Assembly: GCA_009704065.1 (NCBI GenBank)
Contig: WLEX01000097.1
Span: 1-5,339, forward strand
Direction: 5' to 3'
DNA: 5,339 bases
From: Actinomycetota bacterium
GTDB lineage: Bacteria > Actinomycetota > Acidimicrobiia > Acidimicrobiales > Ilumatobacteraceae
The notes beneath the pieces were generated by a model that was given only the letters and a program-made list of their open reading frames with translations, was not told the DNA's origin and did not search any database. Below, one piece after another: positions 1 through 5,339 of this stretch. The position numbers and the translations under genes were made by a program. Positions within the stretch are counted from its first letter, which is position 1, and each line of letters opens with the position of its first letter.

Positions 1-53
1 AACGCACACGCGCTTTCCTCTCTAGCGTTCACAACCACTAATCACCCTTCGCA

Positions 54-59
54 TATTGT
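54..59 (+). promoter_or_regulatory. Candidate -10 element for the DUF2786 gene (possible leaderless start)
   Basis: The hexamer TATTGT fits the TANNNT -10 pattern and ends 7 nt before the ATG at 67, so transcription could begin at or next to the A of the start codon. No Shine-Dalgarno-like purine run precedes the ATG, which fits a leaderless mRNA, a common arrangement in Actinobacteria. A convincing -35 is not visible; the nearest resemblance, TTCACA at 28-33, leaves a 20-nt spacer, which is too long. Confidence 0.35.
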
Positions 60-66
60 CGGGCCT

Positions 67-741
67 ATGAGTGACCAACGCGATCGAATTACTTCACTTC
101 TCAATCTCGCTCAGCACCCCAATACTCCTCTTGCCGAGGCCGAAACAGCTCTTGCCATGGCTTCAAAGCTCATGCAAAAGCATGGACTCACCGAAACAGA
201 TATCTCTGCTGGTGTTGTAGAAGACAGCGAAGTTGTTATCGAACGAATCCAGATTGGTGGTTTGTATCGCGTTCGTCGTCAAAATATTTTGTACACCATC
301 GCTCGTCTACATTCCTGCGCCGGATACCGCGCCGCCGATGAAGACAACCACTGCATTGTGGTCCTGTACGGCCGTGCAACCGATATTTTTGCTGCACGCA
401 CATTATTTGCAGCAGCCGAAGTAATGGGAGTTCGCTTGCTGCCACAAGGTTCGCGATCATGGAGAGTGCAATGGTGGCTCGGCTTTCATTCAGGAATCGA
501 AGAAGCGCTCAAATCGGCAAAGAAAGAATTCGTTACTGAAACACCTGGGTCAGGCCTCGTACTTGCCGATCGCATGAAGCGCGCAGAACACGAATTGCGC
601 GTAAAAGGTCCGCCATTGCGTGGCGGATATTCCTATGCCGATACCTCATCAGGCGCATATGCCAGTGGTCAACAGGCAGGTCGTGGCTTTAGTTCGGGTG
701 GTCGCTCGTTTACAGCCGGCGTACGCGGCGAACTGTCGTGA
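67..741 (+). CDS. DUF2786 domain-containing protein
   Basis: A 224-residue protein of unknown function. Residues about 5-45 form the DUF2786 helix-turn-helix-like pattern: a basic start, LLNLAQHPNT, an Ala/Glu-rich helix and MASKLMQKHGL. The middle (about 60-155) is a mixed alpha/beta region with a Trp-rich turn (SWRVQWWLGF, 131-140) and the helix IEEALKSAKKEF. The C-terminus (about 185-222) is rich in Gly, Ser, Tyr and Arg (for example ASGQQAGRGFSSGGRSF), resembling the Gly/Arg tail often seen in this family. The ATG at 67 is preferred because DUF2786 normally sits at the very N-terminus; the frame is open back to base 1 but contains no ATG, GTG or TTG there. The stop overlaps the GTG start of the next gene, so the two are probably translationally coupled. 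The domain call is solid; the biochemical role is unknown. Confidence 0.85.
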   Translation: MSDQRDRITSLLNLAQHPNTPLAEAETALAMASKLMQKHGLTETDISAGVVEDSEVVIERIQIGGLYRVRRQNILYTIARLHSCAGYRAADEDNHCIVVLYGRATDIFAARTLFAAAEVMGVRLLPQGSRSWRVQWWLGFHSGIEEALKSAKKEFVTETPGSGLVLADRMKRAEHELRVKGPPLRGGYSYADTSSGAYASGQQAGRGFSSGGRSFTAGVRGELS

Positions 742-1214
742 GCAACATCGAGCATTTCATACAACAAGCCAATGAGCGGCTTGTCTCCTACCCTCGCTGT
801 TCACACGAACAGGCATGCGTATATGCATCAGAAGACATTGTCGAAAACGAACTGGGTTCTCAAATTGTTTTATCGAAAGATCTCGAACCATGGTTACAGC
901 AGGTCTGTACCCGGGAGGACATCGACACTCCTCACATCATTGTTGCTCGCGTTGCGAAAACCTCGTTGGCCTCGGCGCTCACCGATATCAATGCCATTTG
1001 CATACGTGGCAAGAACACCTCTGTGGCAACTGTTCTTCACGAGATCGCGCACATAGTCGTTGGTATTGATTCTCATGGAGTTCTCTTTCGTGACGAGCTC
1101 GTGCGGCTATGCCGCGCACACATATCTGTGGAATACGCAGCCATGTTGCATGGTGTGTACAGCGGCCTTGGTCTCACCATGTCACCATGGCCAGCTAGTG
1201 CTGCACAGCGGTAA
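738..1214 (+). CDS. Putative zinc metallohydrolase (HExxH; TIGR04338-like)
   Basis: A 158-residue protein with a clear zinc-protease signature: VLHEIAHIVVG at about 99-109 supplies His101, Glu102 (general base) and His105, and SHGVLF at 112-117 offers His113 as a third metal ligand. The eight-residue spacing from His105 to His113 does not fit metzincins (HExxHxxGxxH) and is closer to SprT/WLM-like or TIGR04338-type small metallohydrolases, which from memory occur beside DUF2786 proteins in Actinobacteria. The N-terminal half (1-95) has no recognisable domain, signal peptide or membrane segment, so a cytoplasmic location is inferred. The start is GTG at 738, within a GTGA overlap with the upstream stop; no strong ribosome site precedes it and no ATG lies in frame before the catalytic motif. 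A metal-dependent hydrolase is likely; peptidase activity and target are unknown. Confidence 0.8.
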   Translation: MSNIEHFIQQANERLVSYPRCSHEQACVYASEDIVENELGSQIVLSKDLEPWLQQVCTREDIDTPHIIVARVAKTSLASALTDINAICIRGKNTSVATVLHEIAHIVVGIDSHGVLFRDELVRLCRAHISVEYAAMLHGVYSGLGLTMSPWPASAAQR

Positions 1215-1234
1215 CTCGTTACCCTCTCACCCAC

Positions 1235-1240
1235 TAGATT
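1235..1240 (+). promoter_or_regulatory. Candidate -10 element for the nitroreductase gene
   Basis: TAGATT fits TANNNT and ends 6 nt before the ATG at 1247, in the 32-nt gap after the metallohydrolase stop. No Shine-Dalgarno is visible between it and the ATG, so a leaderless transcript separate from the upstream pair is possible. No convincing -35 hexamer is seen at 16-18 nt spacing. Confidence 0.35.
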
Positions 1241-1246
1241 GCTCAC

Positions 1247-1897
1247 ATGAGCGACGCTGAAAATCTCTACTCCATCTTGTCCACCACTCGATCTATTCGA
1301 CGCATTAGTGACAAGCCCGTCGACAACGCCACTCTCGAACGCATCATGCAAGCCGCGGTGTGGGCCCCCAGTGGTGGTAACCGTCAACCGTGGCGCATCA
1401 TTGCCGTTCGTGATCGCGATCTGAAACAACAACTCGGCTCCTTATACGCAGCACAATGGGCGTTATATGTCGACATGAACATGAAGCGGGTAGAGGGACA
1501 ACCTCAAGAAATTATCGATCAGGTCAGTAAAGGTCTTGCAGTAGGAACCCAACTTGCGGAATCACTTGTCGATGTACCTGTGGTCTCTCTTTTTGTATTC
1601 GATACACGAGAGGTATTCGTCACTGATGGAAATTTGGGTCGTGTGTCAGTAGTGGGTGGTGCGTCGTTGTATCCCGCAGTACAAAACCTTTTGCTCGCAG
1701 CTCGCGCAGAAGGTTTGGGTGGCGTACTTACTACATTGATTTCATCGGTCGAACCACAAGTTCGTGAATTGCTAGATATCCCAGAACACTGGGGAGTGTA
1801 TGCGATGGTTCCATTGGGGTATCCAAAGGGCAGCCATGGCCCACTTCGCCGTGCACCACTCAGTCACATGGTCAAATACGACCGTTGGACTGATTAG
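1247..1897 (+). CDS. Nitroreductase family protein (FMN-dependent oxidoreductase)
   Basis: A complete 216-residue member of the NADH/NADPH:FMN nitroreductase fold, which reduces nitroaromatics, quinones or other electron-poor substrates; family members usually act as cytoplasmic dimers with FMN at the interface. Visible family marks are TTRSIRRISDKPV at 13-25 (the first arginines normally contact the FMN phosphate), WAPSGGNRQPWRII at 39-52, the helix around GASLYPAVQNLLLAARAEGLG at 138-158 followed by GVLTT, and the C-terminal block VPLGYPKG with RRAPLSHMVKYDRW (188-214). That ending is typical of many actinobacterial homologues. Length is normal and nothing appears broken. The ATG at 1247 places the RSIR motif at the usual distance from the N-terminus. 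It may be transcribed alone (see the -10 at 1235) or with the upstream pair. The physiological substrate cannot be read from the sequence. Confidence 0.92.
   Translation: MSDAENLYSILSTTRSIRRISDKPVDNATLERIMQAAVWAPSGGNRQPWRIIAVRDRDLKQQLGSLYAAQWALYVDMNMKRVEGQPQEIIDQVSKGLAVGTQLAESLVDVPVVSLFVFDTREVFVTDGNLGRVSVVGGASLYPAVQNLLLAARAEGLGGVLTTLISSVEPQVRELLDIPEHWGVYAMVPLGYPKGSHGPLRRAPLSHMVKYDRWTD
1894..1897. other. Overlapping stop codons of convergent genes
   Basis: The plus-strand nitroreductase ends with TAG at 1895-1897 and the minus-strand sulfatase ends with TAA read from 1896 to 1894. The coding regions therefore meet tail to tail with a 4-base overlap and no intergenic terminator, so each transcript must extend into the other gene in antisense. 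Confidence 0.85.
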
Positions 1898-3357
1898 TTT
1901 TCATCCCGCCACGACACACCAGTAGGCCACCGGCCTATGCCGCCATCCTCTACCAACAAACCTGTCAAGGTGCGGTTGGCGTGCTCCATTCGCCACACCA
2001 ACATGGCACGTGCTTGTTCGGAAATAATGGCGGGGTCGGTAACAAGAGTGCGTTGTGTCGGATCGTTCGCCATGTCGAAACACAAGAAATCACCATCGCC
2101 GAACTGCACATAGGCAAAATCGTTGGTGCGCCGCACGGCAAGATTCATTTGTTCAAGCCGGCGATTCACAGGCCATGTGTATTTATCAAAAGGAATCAGT
2201 GCAAATCGCCAGTCATATTCCCAATGTGCAGCATCTCTCCATTGTTGTGGAATAACACCTTGTAAAAATGGGGTGAGTGGCATGCCATCACATTGCACCG
2301 GCACTGAGATATCCATTGCCTCGCACAAGGTGGGCATGATGTCTATGTTCTCGGTGAACTCGTTCACCACAGTGCCATGAGATTCCGTACTGCGAGGATC
2401 GCGCACAATGCCCACAATGTGTTGGCTTGTTTCCCAATAACCCACTTTTTCACGTAGGCCATGATCACCCAGCAACTCTGCATGGTCAGCAACCACCACA
2501 ACCATGGTGTTGTCCCATTGCCCAGATTCTTGCAACCAATCGAGAACACGACCTACTTGGGAATCGACTTCGCTCACCATGCCGAAATACTGCGCACGCA
2601 TATGTGCCATTTCTGCTGCGTCGGTGGGAGCCTTTGTGCCGTCTAGTTGCAACATCACTTCATGAAACGGATGAACATCTTCGGTGCATGTAATGGGTTC
2701 ACCCACAGTTGAGGGGTCGTACATCGTTGAGAACTTCCCTGCAGCCGAGTACGGAGGATGCGGCCGGATGTAACTGACATGTGCAAACCATGAGGACTTC
2801 TGCTCTGGCACCCACTCGAGAAATGAATCGGTAAGAAATGCAGAGCAGCTGTCATCTTCATGGCGTTCATTTTCTGTCTTCAATAATTCAGTGGTGGAGC
2901 CTGTTGCTACATGGCCGCGATTGCGAAGAAATTCTCGCCACGGTTCATAGGAACGGGTGAGATCTACTACGCAGTCAAAACCAGGAAGTACGCCTTCATA
3001 CGTTTGCAAACGAGGATCATCGGCACCAGTTGTAACTCGAGGGTCAATCGATTGATCGGTGTATCCAAAAAGTGTGGGCACATACCCTGCTCGTCGTGCC
3101 GCAAGTGCCACATTGTCGAAATCAGAATTCAATGGAGTGCCGTTTGCCACCACGCGATGATTCATTTGATACATGCCCGTATACAACGATGCCCGGCCAG
3201 GTGCACATGGCGACGCCTGACTGTAATGTCGCGCAAACCTCACGCCCGATTCACATAAGCGATCGAGATTGGGGGTTTTTACAATGGAATGCCCGGCAAT
3301 TGATAAACAATCTCCACGAAACTGATCAAGTGTGATGAACAGCACGTTCATAGTCAT
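1894..3357 (-). CDS. Sulfatase / phosphonate monoester hydrolase-like (formylglycine enzyme)
   Basis: A complete 487-residue alkaline-phosphatase-superfamily hydrolase. VLFITLDQFRGD (5-16) supplies the metal ligand Asp11; SPCAPGRASLYTG (49-61) is the CxPxR signature whose Cys51 would be oxidised to formylglycine by a formylglycine-generating enzyme; VVVADHAELLGDHG (287-300) supplies Asp291 and His292. MNHRVVANGTPL, FGYTDQSIDPR, SYIRPHPPY (His200), REKVGY (Lys304), a WRDAAHWEYDWR segment and the C-terminal WRMEHANRTLTG follow the order I remember in rhizobial phosphonate monoester hydrolases. Those enzymes are promiscuous towards phosphonate monoesters, phosphodiesters and sulfate esters, so specificity is open. 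The N-terminus runs straight into the first strand, with no signal peptide, so it is probably cytoplasmic. Oddities are Ala293 where DHGE is usual and SQHIVGIV where SxRxPLI is common. The start overlaps the hydrolase stop (ATGA); an in-frame ATG two codons later is an alternative. Confidence 0.9.
   Translation of the reverse strand: MTMNVLFITLDQFRGDCLSIAGHSIVKTPNLDRLCESGVRFARHYSQASPCAPGRASLYTGMYQMNHRVVANGTPLNSDFDNVALAARRAGYVPTLFGYTDQSIDPRVTTGADDPRLQTYEGVLPGFDCVVDLTRSYEPWREFLRNRGHVATGSTTELLKTENERHEDDSCSAFLTDSFLEWVPEQKSSWFAHVSYIRPHPPYSAAGKFSTMYDPSTVGEPITCTEDVHPFHEVMLQLDGTKAPTDAAEMAHMRAQYFGMVSEVDSQVGRVLDWLQESGQWDNTMVVVVADHAELLGDHGLREKVGYWETSQHIVGIVRDPRSTESHGTVVNEFTENIDIMPTLCEAMDISVPVQCDGMPLTPFLQGVIPQQWRDAAHWEYDWRFALIPFDKYTWPVNRRLEQMNLAVRRTNDFAYVQFGDGDFLCFDMANDPTQRTLVTDPAIISEQARAMLVWRMEHANRTLTGLLVEDGGIGRWPTGVSWRDEN
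1923..1937. terminator. Short GC-rich hairpin beyond the nitroreductase stop
   Basis: TAGGCC and GGCCTA form a perfect 6-bp stem with a 3-nt loop (ACC), 25 nt past the nitroreductase stop and inside the 3' end of the sulfatase gene. No T-run follows on the plus strand, so it is not a classic intrinsic terminator. It might stabilise or pause the end of the nitroreductase transcript, or be chance within the codons for the sulfatase GRWPTG segment. Confidence 0.25.
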
Positions 3358-4160
3358 GGACGCACACCTGTTGTTATAAATGTTCGTATATCTCGAATGG
3401 CTTGTGGGTCTTGCGCAGTGAAAATGTGCCCACCCTGGTACACAGCCATCGTCGCATCAGGAATTCGCTTCACGATTTCTTCAGAGTTCGACACAGGAGC
3501 AATGCCATCGAAGGCTCCTGCAGCCACAAATGTTGGAGCTGAAACATTGTGCAGGCGATCTGCAACGTCATGACTTATTCGGGCAACTAGTTGTAGTCGC
3601 TCGCCTCGTACTACATCTTTAGATTTCGGTATTGCAGCTTGCTCACTTCGCATCCTCGCCATCTCTGCATCAACAGGATGTTCCGCCAACCATTCAGGTG
3701 TATAGCGACTATCGGTGAGAGTTAATACTTTTGCACTTCGTTCTTCTGGCGTTAGAGAACCCAATTCGTGCAACGGATACGAAGCACCTGCGTCGCCACC
3801 AGCAGATGTACACAACACCATCAATCGCTCAACCCGATGAGGATACGTAACAGCAAATTCCTGTGCCACCATTCCTCCGAAACTCATACCCACCACAACA
3901 CATGTTTCCCAACCGACATGATCAAGCAAAGCGGCTCCATCAGATGCGTATTGCGCCATGGTGTACGGACCATCAGGAATGGAAGTCTTTCCTAATCCGC
4001 GTTGGTCATGTGCAAGCACCTGGCATTCTTTTGCTAACGCTTTAATGAACAAGTGCGCAGATTCAAGGGTGGCGCCTGAGCCATTAAAGAAGAGGACACG
4101 TTGCCCTGTTCCCACAATCTGATAATTGATTGAAATGTCATCATGATCGAATATTGGCAT
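3354..4160 (-). CDS. Alpha/beta-fold hydrolase
   Basis: A complete 268-residue alpha/beta hydrolase. The N-terminal strands (INYQIVGTGQRVLFFNGSG, 11-29) lead into an oxyanion segment that is NGSG rather than the usual HG. Next come LAHDQRGLGKTS (49-60), the nucleophile elbow VVVGMSFGGMVAQ with Ser93, the acid Asp218 in AAGAFDGIAP, and His245 in GGHIF, giving a full Ser-Asp-His triad. Overall it resembles the 3-oxoadipate enol-lactonase/esterase-like group, but the substrate cannot be named. No signal peptide is seen. The start is well bounded: ATG at 4160 is the only plausible codon after an in-frame stop at 4175-4173. It is the first gene of a two-gene operon with the sulfatase (4-nt overlap), suggesting consecutive hydrolysis steps on one compound, for example carboxyl-ester cleavage plus removal of a sulfate or phosphoryl group. 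That pathway is inference. Confidence 0.9.
   Translation of the reverse strand: MPIFDHDDISINYQIVGTGQRVLFFNGSGATLESAHLFIKALAKECQVLAHDQRGLGKTSIPDGPYTMAQYASDGAALLDHVGWETCVVVGMSFGGMVAQEFAVTYPHRVERLMVLCTSAGGDAGASYPLHELGSLTPEERSAKVLTLTDSRYTPEWLAEHPVDAEMARMRSEQAAIPKSKDVVRGERLQLVARISHDVADRLHNVSAPTFVAAGAFDGIAPVSNSEEIVKRIPDATMAVYQGGHIFTAQDPQAIRDIRTFITTGVRP
3365..3369 (-). promoter_or_regulatory. Ribosome binding site of the sulfatase gene
   Basis: AGGTG on the minus strand lies 7 nt before the ATG at 3357, within the last codons of the alpha/beta hydrolase. It supports the upstream of the two closely spaced ATGs, the one in the ATGA overlap, and points to coupled translation of the pair. Confidence 0.45.
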
Positions 4161-4836
4161 GTCGTTATTCTCTCATCCGTTGGGGTATCCACCATTCTTG
4201 GGCGAATTCAGACAAACATCATTGTTCGTGCAGACGATTATCGATGGTGTGAAACGCTCGCTCGCTGAGCACCAAGAATCACTCACGTGGCGGCGCGTCA
4301 CGATGCCTGGCCTCGATGTGGCGTGGGTCGGCATGAATGTGCCAGTGCTCGATACTGGGGGGCGTCCTTGGGTCTGGGAAGTCGTTACTCCCGAACAATA
4401 CGAATCATCGTCTCGCCTTCAGGAAGATTCCCTGGTCTTATCTGTTGCTCACGACACGGTGGTCGCCGAAGTAAACCACCTCGACCATTCCGGCCCCATC
4501 ATGCGGATGCAAGTTCCGGTACGTGAGGCTCCTGCAATCCTTTCTATTTCCCCTGTTCTCGACCCCCACTCGCCTTGGTCGATTCACCTCGAAACCGGCT
4601 GGACCGCTCAGGCCTTGGGAACTGCCGCCCAATGCTGGATCGACCGCGAGACTCCTGGAGCTCGCCTCAACACCCCTGAACCTCAGCTTGCAGCCCACCA
4701 GCGTTATCAGTTGCATCCCGCTATCGACATAGAGTCGGCTGCCTTTGACCGTTTGCTTACACTCGATCCTGATGATGCAGCCGTGGTCACCTCCCTTTTG
4801 TCGTCGGTTCACGACGCATTGCTGCCTTACCGCTAG
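4159..4836 (+). CDS. Hypothetical protein, unrecognised family
   Basis: A 225-residue protein I do not recognise. It is soluble-looking, with no signal peptide or membrane helix. Visible features are a possible amphipathic helix at about 22-42 (FVQTIIDGVKRSLAEH), a strand-rich core with clustered tryptophans (TWRR, VAWVG, RPWVWEVV, SPWSIHLETGW; seven Trp in all), and an acidic C-terminal part with TLDPDDAAVVTSLLSSVHDALL (201-222), likely helical. It contains a single lysine (Lys32) and many Asp/Glu, so it is probably acidic. The start is uncertain: ATG 4159 is the most upstream possibility (in-frame TGA at 4144) but overlaps the divergent hydrolase start; TTG 4180, 4198, 4222 or GTG 4228 are alternatives, and none has a good ribosome site. 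It is probably co-transcribed with the next gene, 24 nt downstream in the same frame. Third-position G/C is high in its middle section compared with the minus-strand operon. Confidence 0.7.
   Translation: MSLFSHPLGYPPFLGEFRQTSLFVQTIIDGVKRSLAEHQESLTWRRVTMPGLDVAWVGMNVPVLDTGGRPWVWEVVTPEQYESSSRLQEDSLVLSVAHDTVVAEVNHLDHSGPIMRMQVPVREAPAILSISPVLDPHSPWSIHLETGWTAQALGTAAQCWIDRETPGARLNTPEPQLAAHQRYQLHPAIDIESAAFDRLLTLDPDDAAVVTSLLSSVHDALLPYR
4167..4172 (-). promoter_or_regulatory. Weak candidate -10 for the hydrolase/sulfatase operon
   Basis: On the minus strand GAGAAT keeps the key A and final T of the -10 pattern and ends 6 nt before the ATG at 4160, the same geometry as at 54-59 and 1235-1240. The overlapping GAGAG could instead act as a weak ribosome site. 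Either way it lies inside the first codons of the divergent gene. Confidence 0.2.
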
Positions 4837-4860
4837 CCGCACTCACGGCGGGGGTCACCA

Positions 4861-5339
4861 ATGATCACCACCTACGCCCTTTCGCTCTCAACGGTCGACT
4901 GCACCGAGGCTGATCGCATTGCTCTCATCGATGTGGTGAGTGATTGGCTCGTCGACCACTATCCCCTCGATTCGTATCCACCTGGCACCACGGTGCGCAC
5001 ACGTGAGTCATCTGATGACCCAGTCTTTCGCCTCACCATTACCGAAAGTGCACCCGGAAGCACTCATGTTGAGACACTCACCATCAGTGTGGTTCTGCTC
5101 GCCGATGTGCTTACTTTCGATGTACGCATAGTGAGTACGCCGAGTGCATCGAAAGTCGTTCCGTACACCCCGCCGCTTCTTCCATTGCGAGTAGTGCAAT
5201 TAGTAAAGACGGCCTTGCACACCGTTCCATCAGAAGATGCGAACCGATACATTACCGACGCTGCAACGATTGCTTCCACCGAACTCGATGGTCAAGAAGC
5301 TGCAGCGTTTATTTTGGCTCCAGGCCGCAGGCTTCCGGT
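4861..5339 (+). CDS. Hypothetical protein, partial (3' end beyond the window)
   Basis: An open frame of 159 complete codons plus two bases that reaches the window edge with no stop; I do not recognise the family. It starts at ATG 4861, preceded by GGGGGT at 4850-4855, a plausible though imperfect ribosome site 5 nt upstream. The N-terminus (TVDCTEADRIALIDVVSDWLVDHY starting near residue 11) looks like a helix. Alternating strands follow (VFRLTITES at 55-63, ETLTISVVLLADVLTFDVRIV at 71-91), then a proline-rich turn (VPYTPPLLPL, 100-109), a helix around VVQLVKTALH and an Ala-rich segment near 133-150. This may be only the N-terminal domain of a larger protein. It is lysine-poor (two in 159) like the upstream gene and in the same frame with it, so both probably belong to one transcription unit. 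Function is unknown. Confidence 0.7.
   Translation, partial: MITTYALSLSTVDCTEADRIALIDVVSDWLVDHYPLDSYPPGTTVRTRESSDDPVFRLTITESAPGSTHVETLTISVVLLADVLTFDVRIVSTPSASKVVPYTPPLLPLRVVQLVKTALHTVPSEDANRYITDAATIASTELDGQEAAAFILAPGRRLP

Noticed and set aside
1..38. Possible divergent minus-strand gene starting at GTG 38-36 with GAAGGG upstream
   Set aside because: The frame is open to the window edge, but only about 12 codons are visible, too few to judge; the purine run could be chance.
101..113. Metzincin-type zinc site in the metallohydrolase (protein residues 101-113, bases 1038-1076)
   Set aside because: The spacing is HExxH followed by eight residues to the next His, and the required Gly is displaced, so the HExxHxxGxxH pattern is not met.
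1073..1432. 119-codon minus-strand open frame across the metallohydrolase/nitroreductase junction
   Set aside because: It is antisense to two well-supported genes, shows no recognisable motif and has a low-complexity, shadow-like composition.
2496..2517. Imperfect inverted repeat around CCATGG in the sulfatase gene
   Set aside because: It is explained by the codons of a valine-rich strand (VVVV) and has unequal arms; no regulatory meaning is likely.
2911..3258. 115-codon plus-strand open frame within the sulfatase gene
   Set aside because: It is antisense to conserved sulfatase motifs, including the CxPxR region; its Cys/Arg/His-rich composition is typical of a shadow frame.
4438..4842. 134-codon minus-strand open frame opposite the unrecognised gene
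   Set aside because: The plus-strand frame has better composition and continues an apparent operon; the minus frame is Arg/Gly-rich with no motif. It is kept in mind only because the plus gene lacks homology evidence.
4836..4849. Small GCCG/CGGC stem between the two unrecognised genes
   Set aside because: Only 4 bp of stem with no T-run; too weak for a terminator, and the second gene begins 11 nt later.

Overview
This window looks like a compact stretch of an actinobacterial chromosome. The main clues are a DUF2786 protein directly coupled to a small HExxH metallohydrolase of the kind annotated in Actinobacteria, a characteristic actinobacterial nitroreductase C-terminus, and several starts that lack a clear Shine-Dalgarno but have a -10-like hexamer 6-7 nt upstream, which suggests leaderless mRNAs. 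G+C is near 50% in hand-counted 60-base blocks (31/60 at 361-420, 30/60 at 3421-3480). That is low for soil actinomycetes and would fit aquatic Acidimicrobiia-like or similar lineages. This placement is inference only.

Layout. (1) 67-1214, plus strand: a DUF2786 protein, then a putative zinc metallohydrolase starting at a GTG that overlaps the first gene's stop (GTGA). They are almost certainly co-expressed. (2) 1247-1897, plus strand: a complete FMN-dependent nitroreductase-family protein with its own candidate -10 element. (3) 1894-4160, minus strand: a two-gene operon of an alpha/beta hydrolase followed, with an ATGA overlap, by a formylglycine-type sulfatase that closely resembles phosphonate monoester hydrolases. 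Its end converges on the nitroreductase and the two stop codons overlap by a few bases. (4) 4159-5339, plus strand: two genes I do not recognise. The second runs off the window. They lie in the same reading frame, separated by one TAG and eight further codons, and part of the first is clearly more G+C-rich (39/60 at 4561-4620).

The only obvious biochemical partnership is the hydrolase/sulfatase pair, which could act successively on an esterified organic sulfate, phosphodiester or phosphonate; the substrate is unknown. The DUF2786/metallohydrolase pair is a coupled module of unknown function. The 4159-5339 pair is the most promising place for something undescribed, but the sequence alone gives no function. 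I see no tRNA, rRNA, CRISPR array, insertion sequence, integrase or phage structural gene. No gene-free stretch exceeds about 70 bases.
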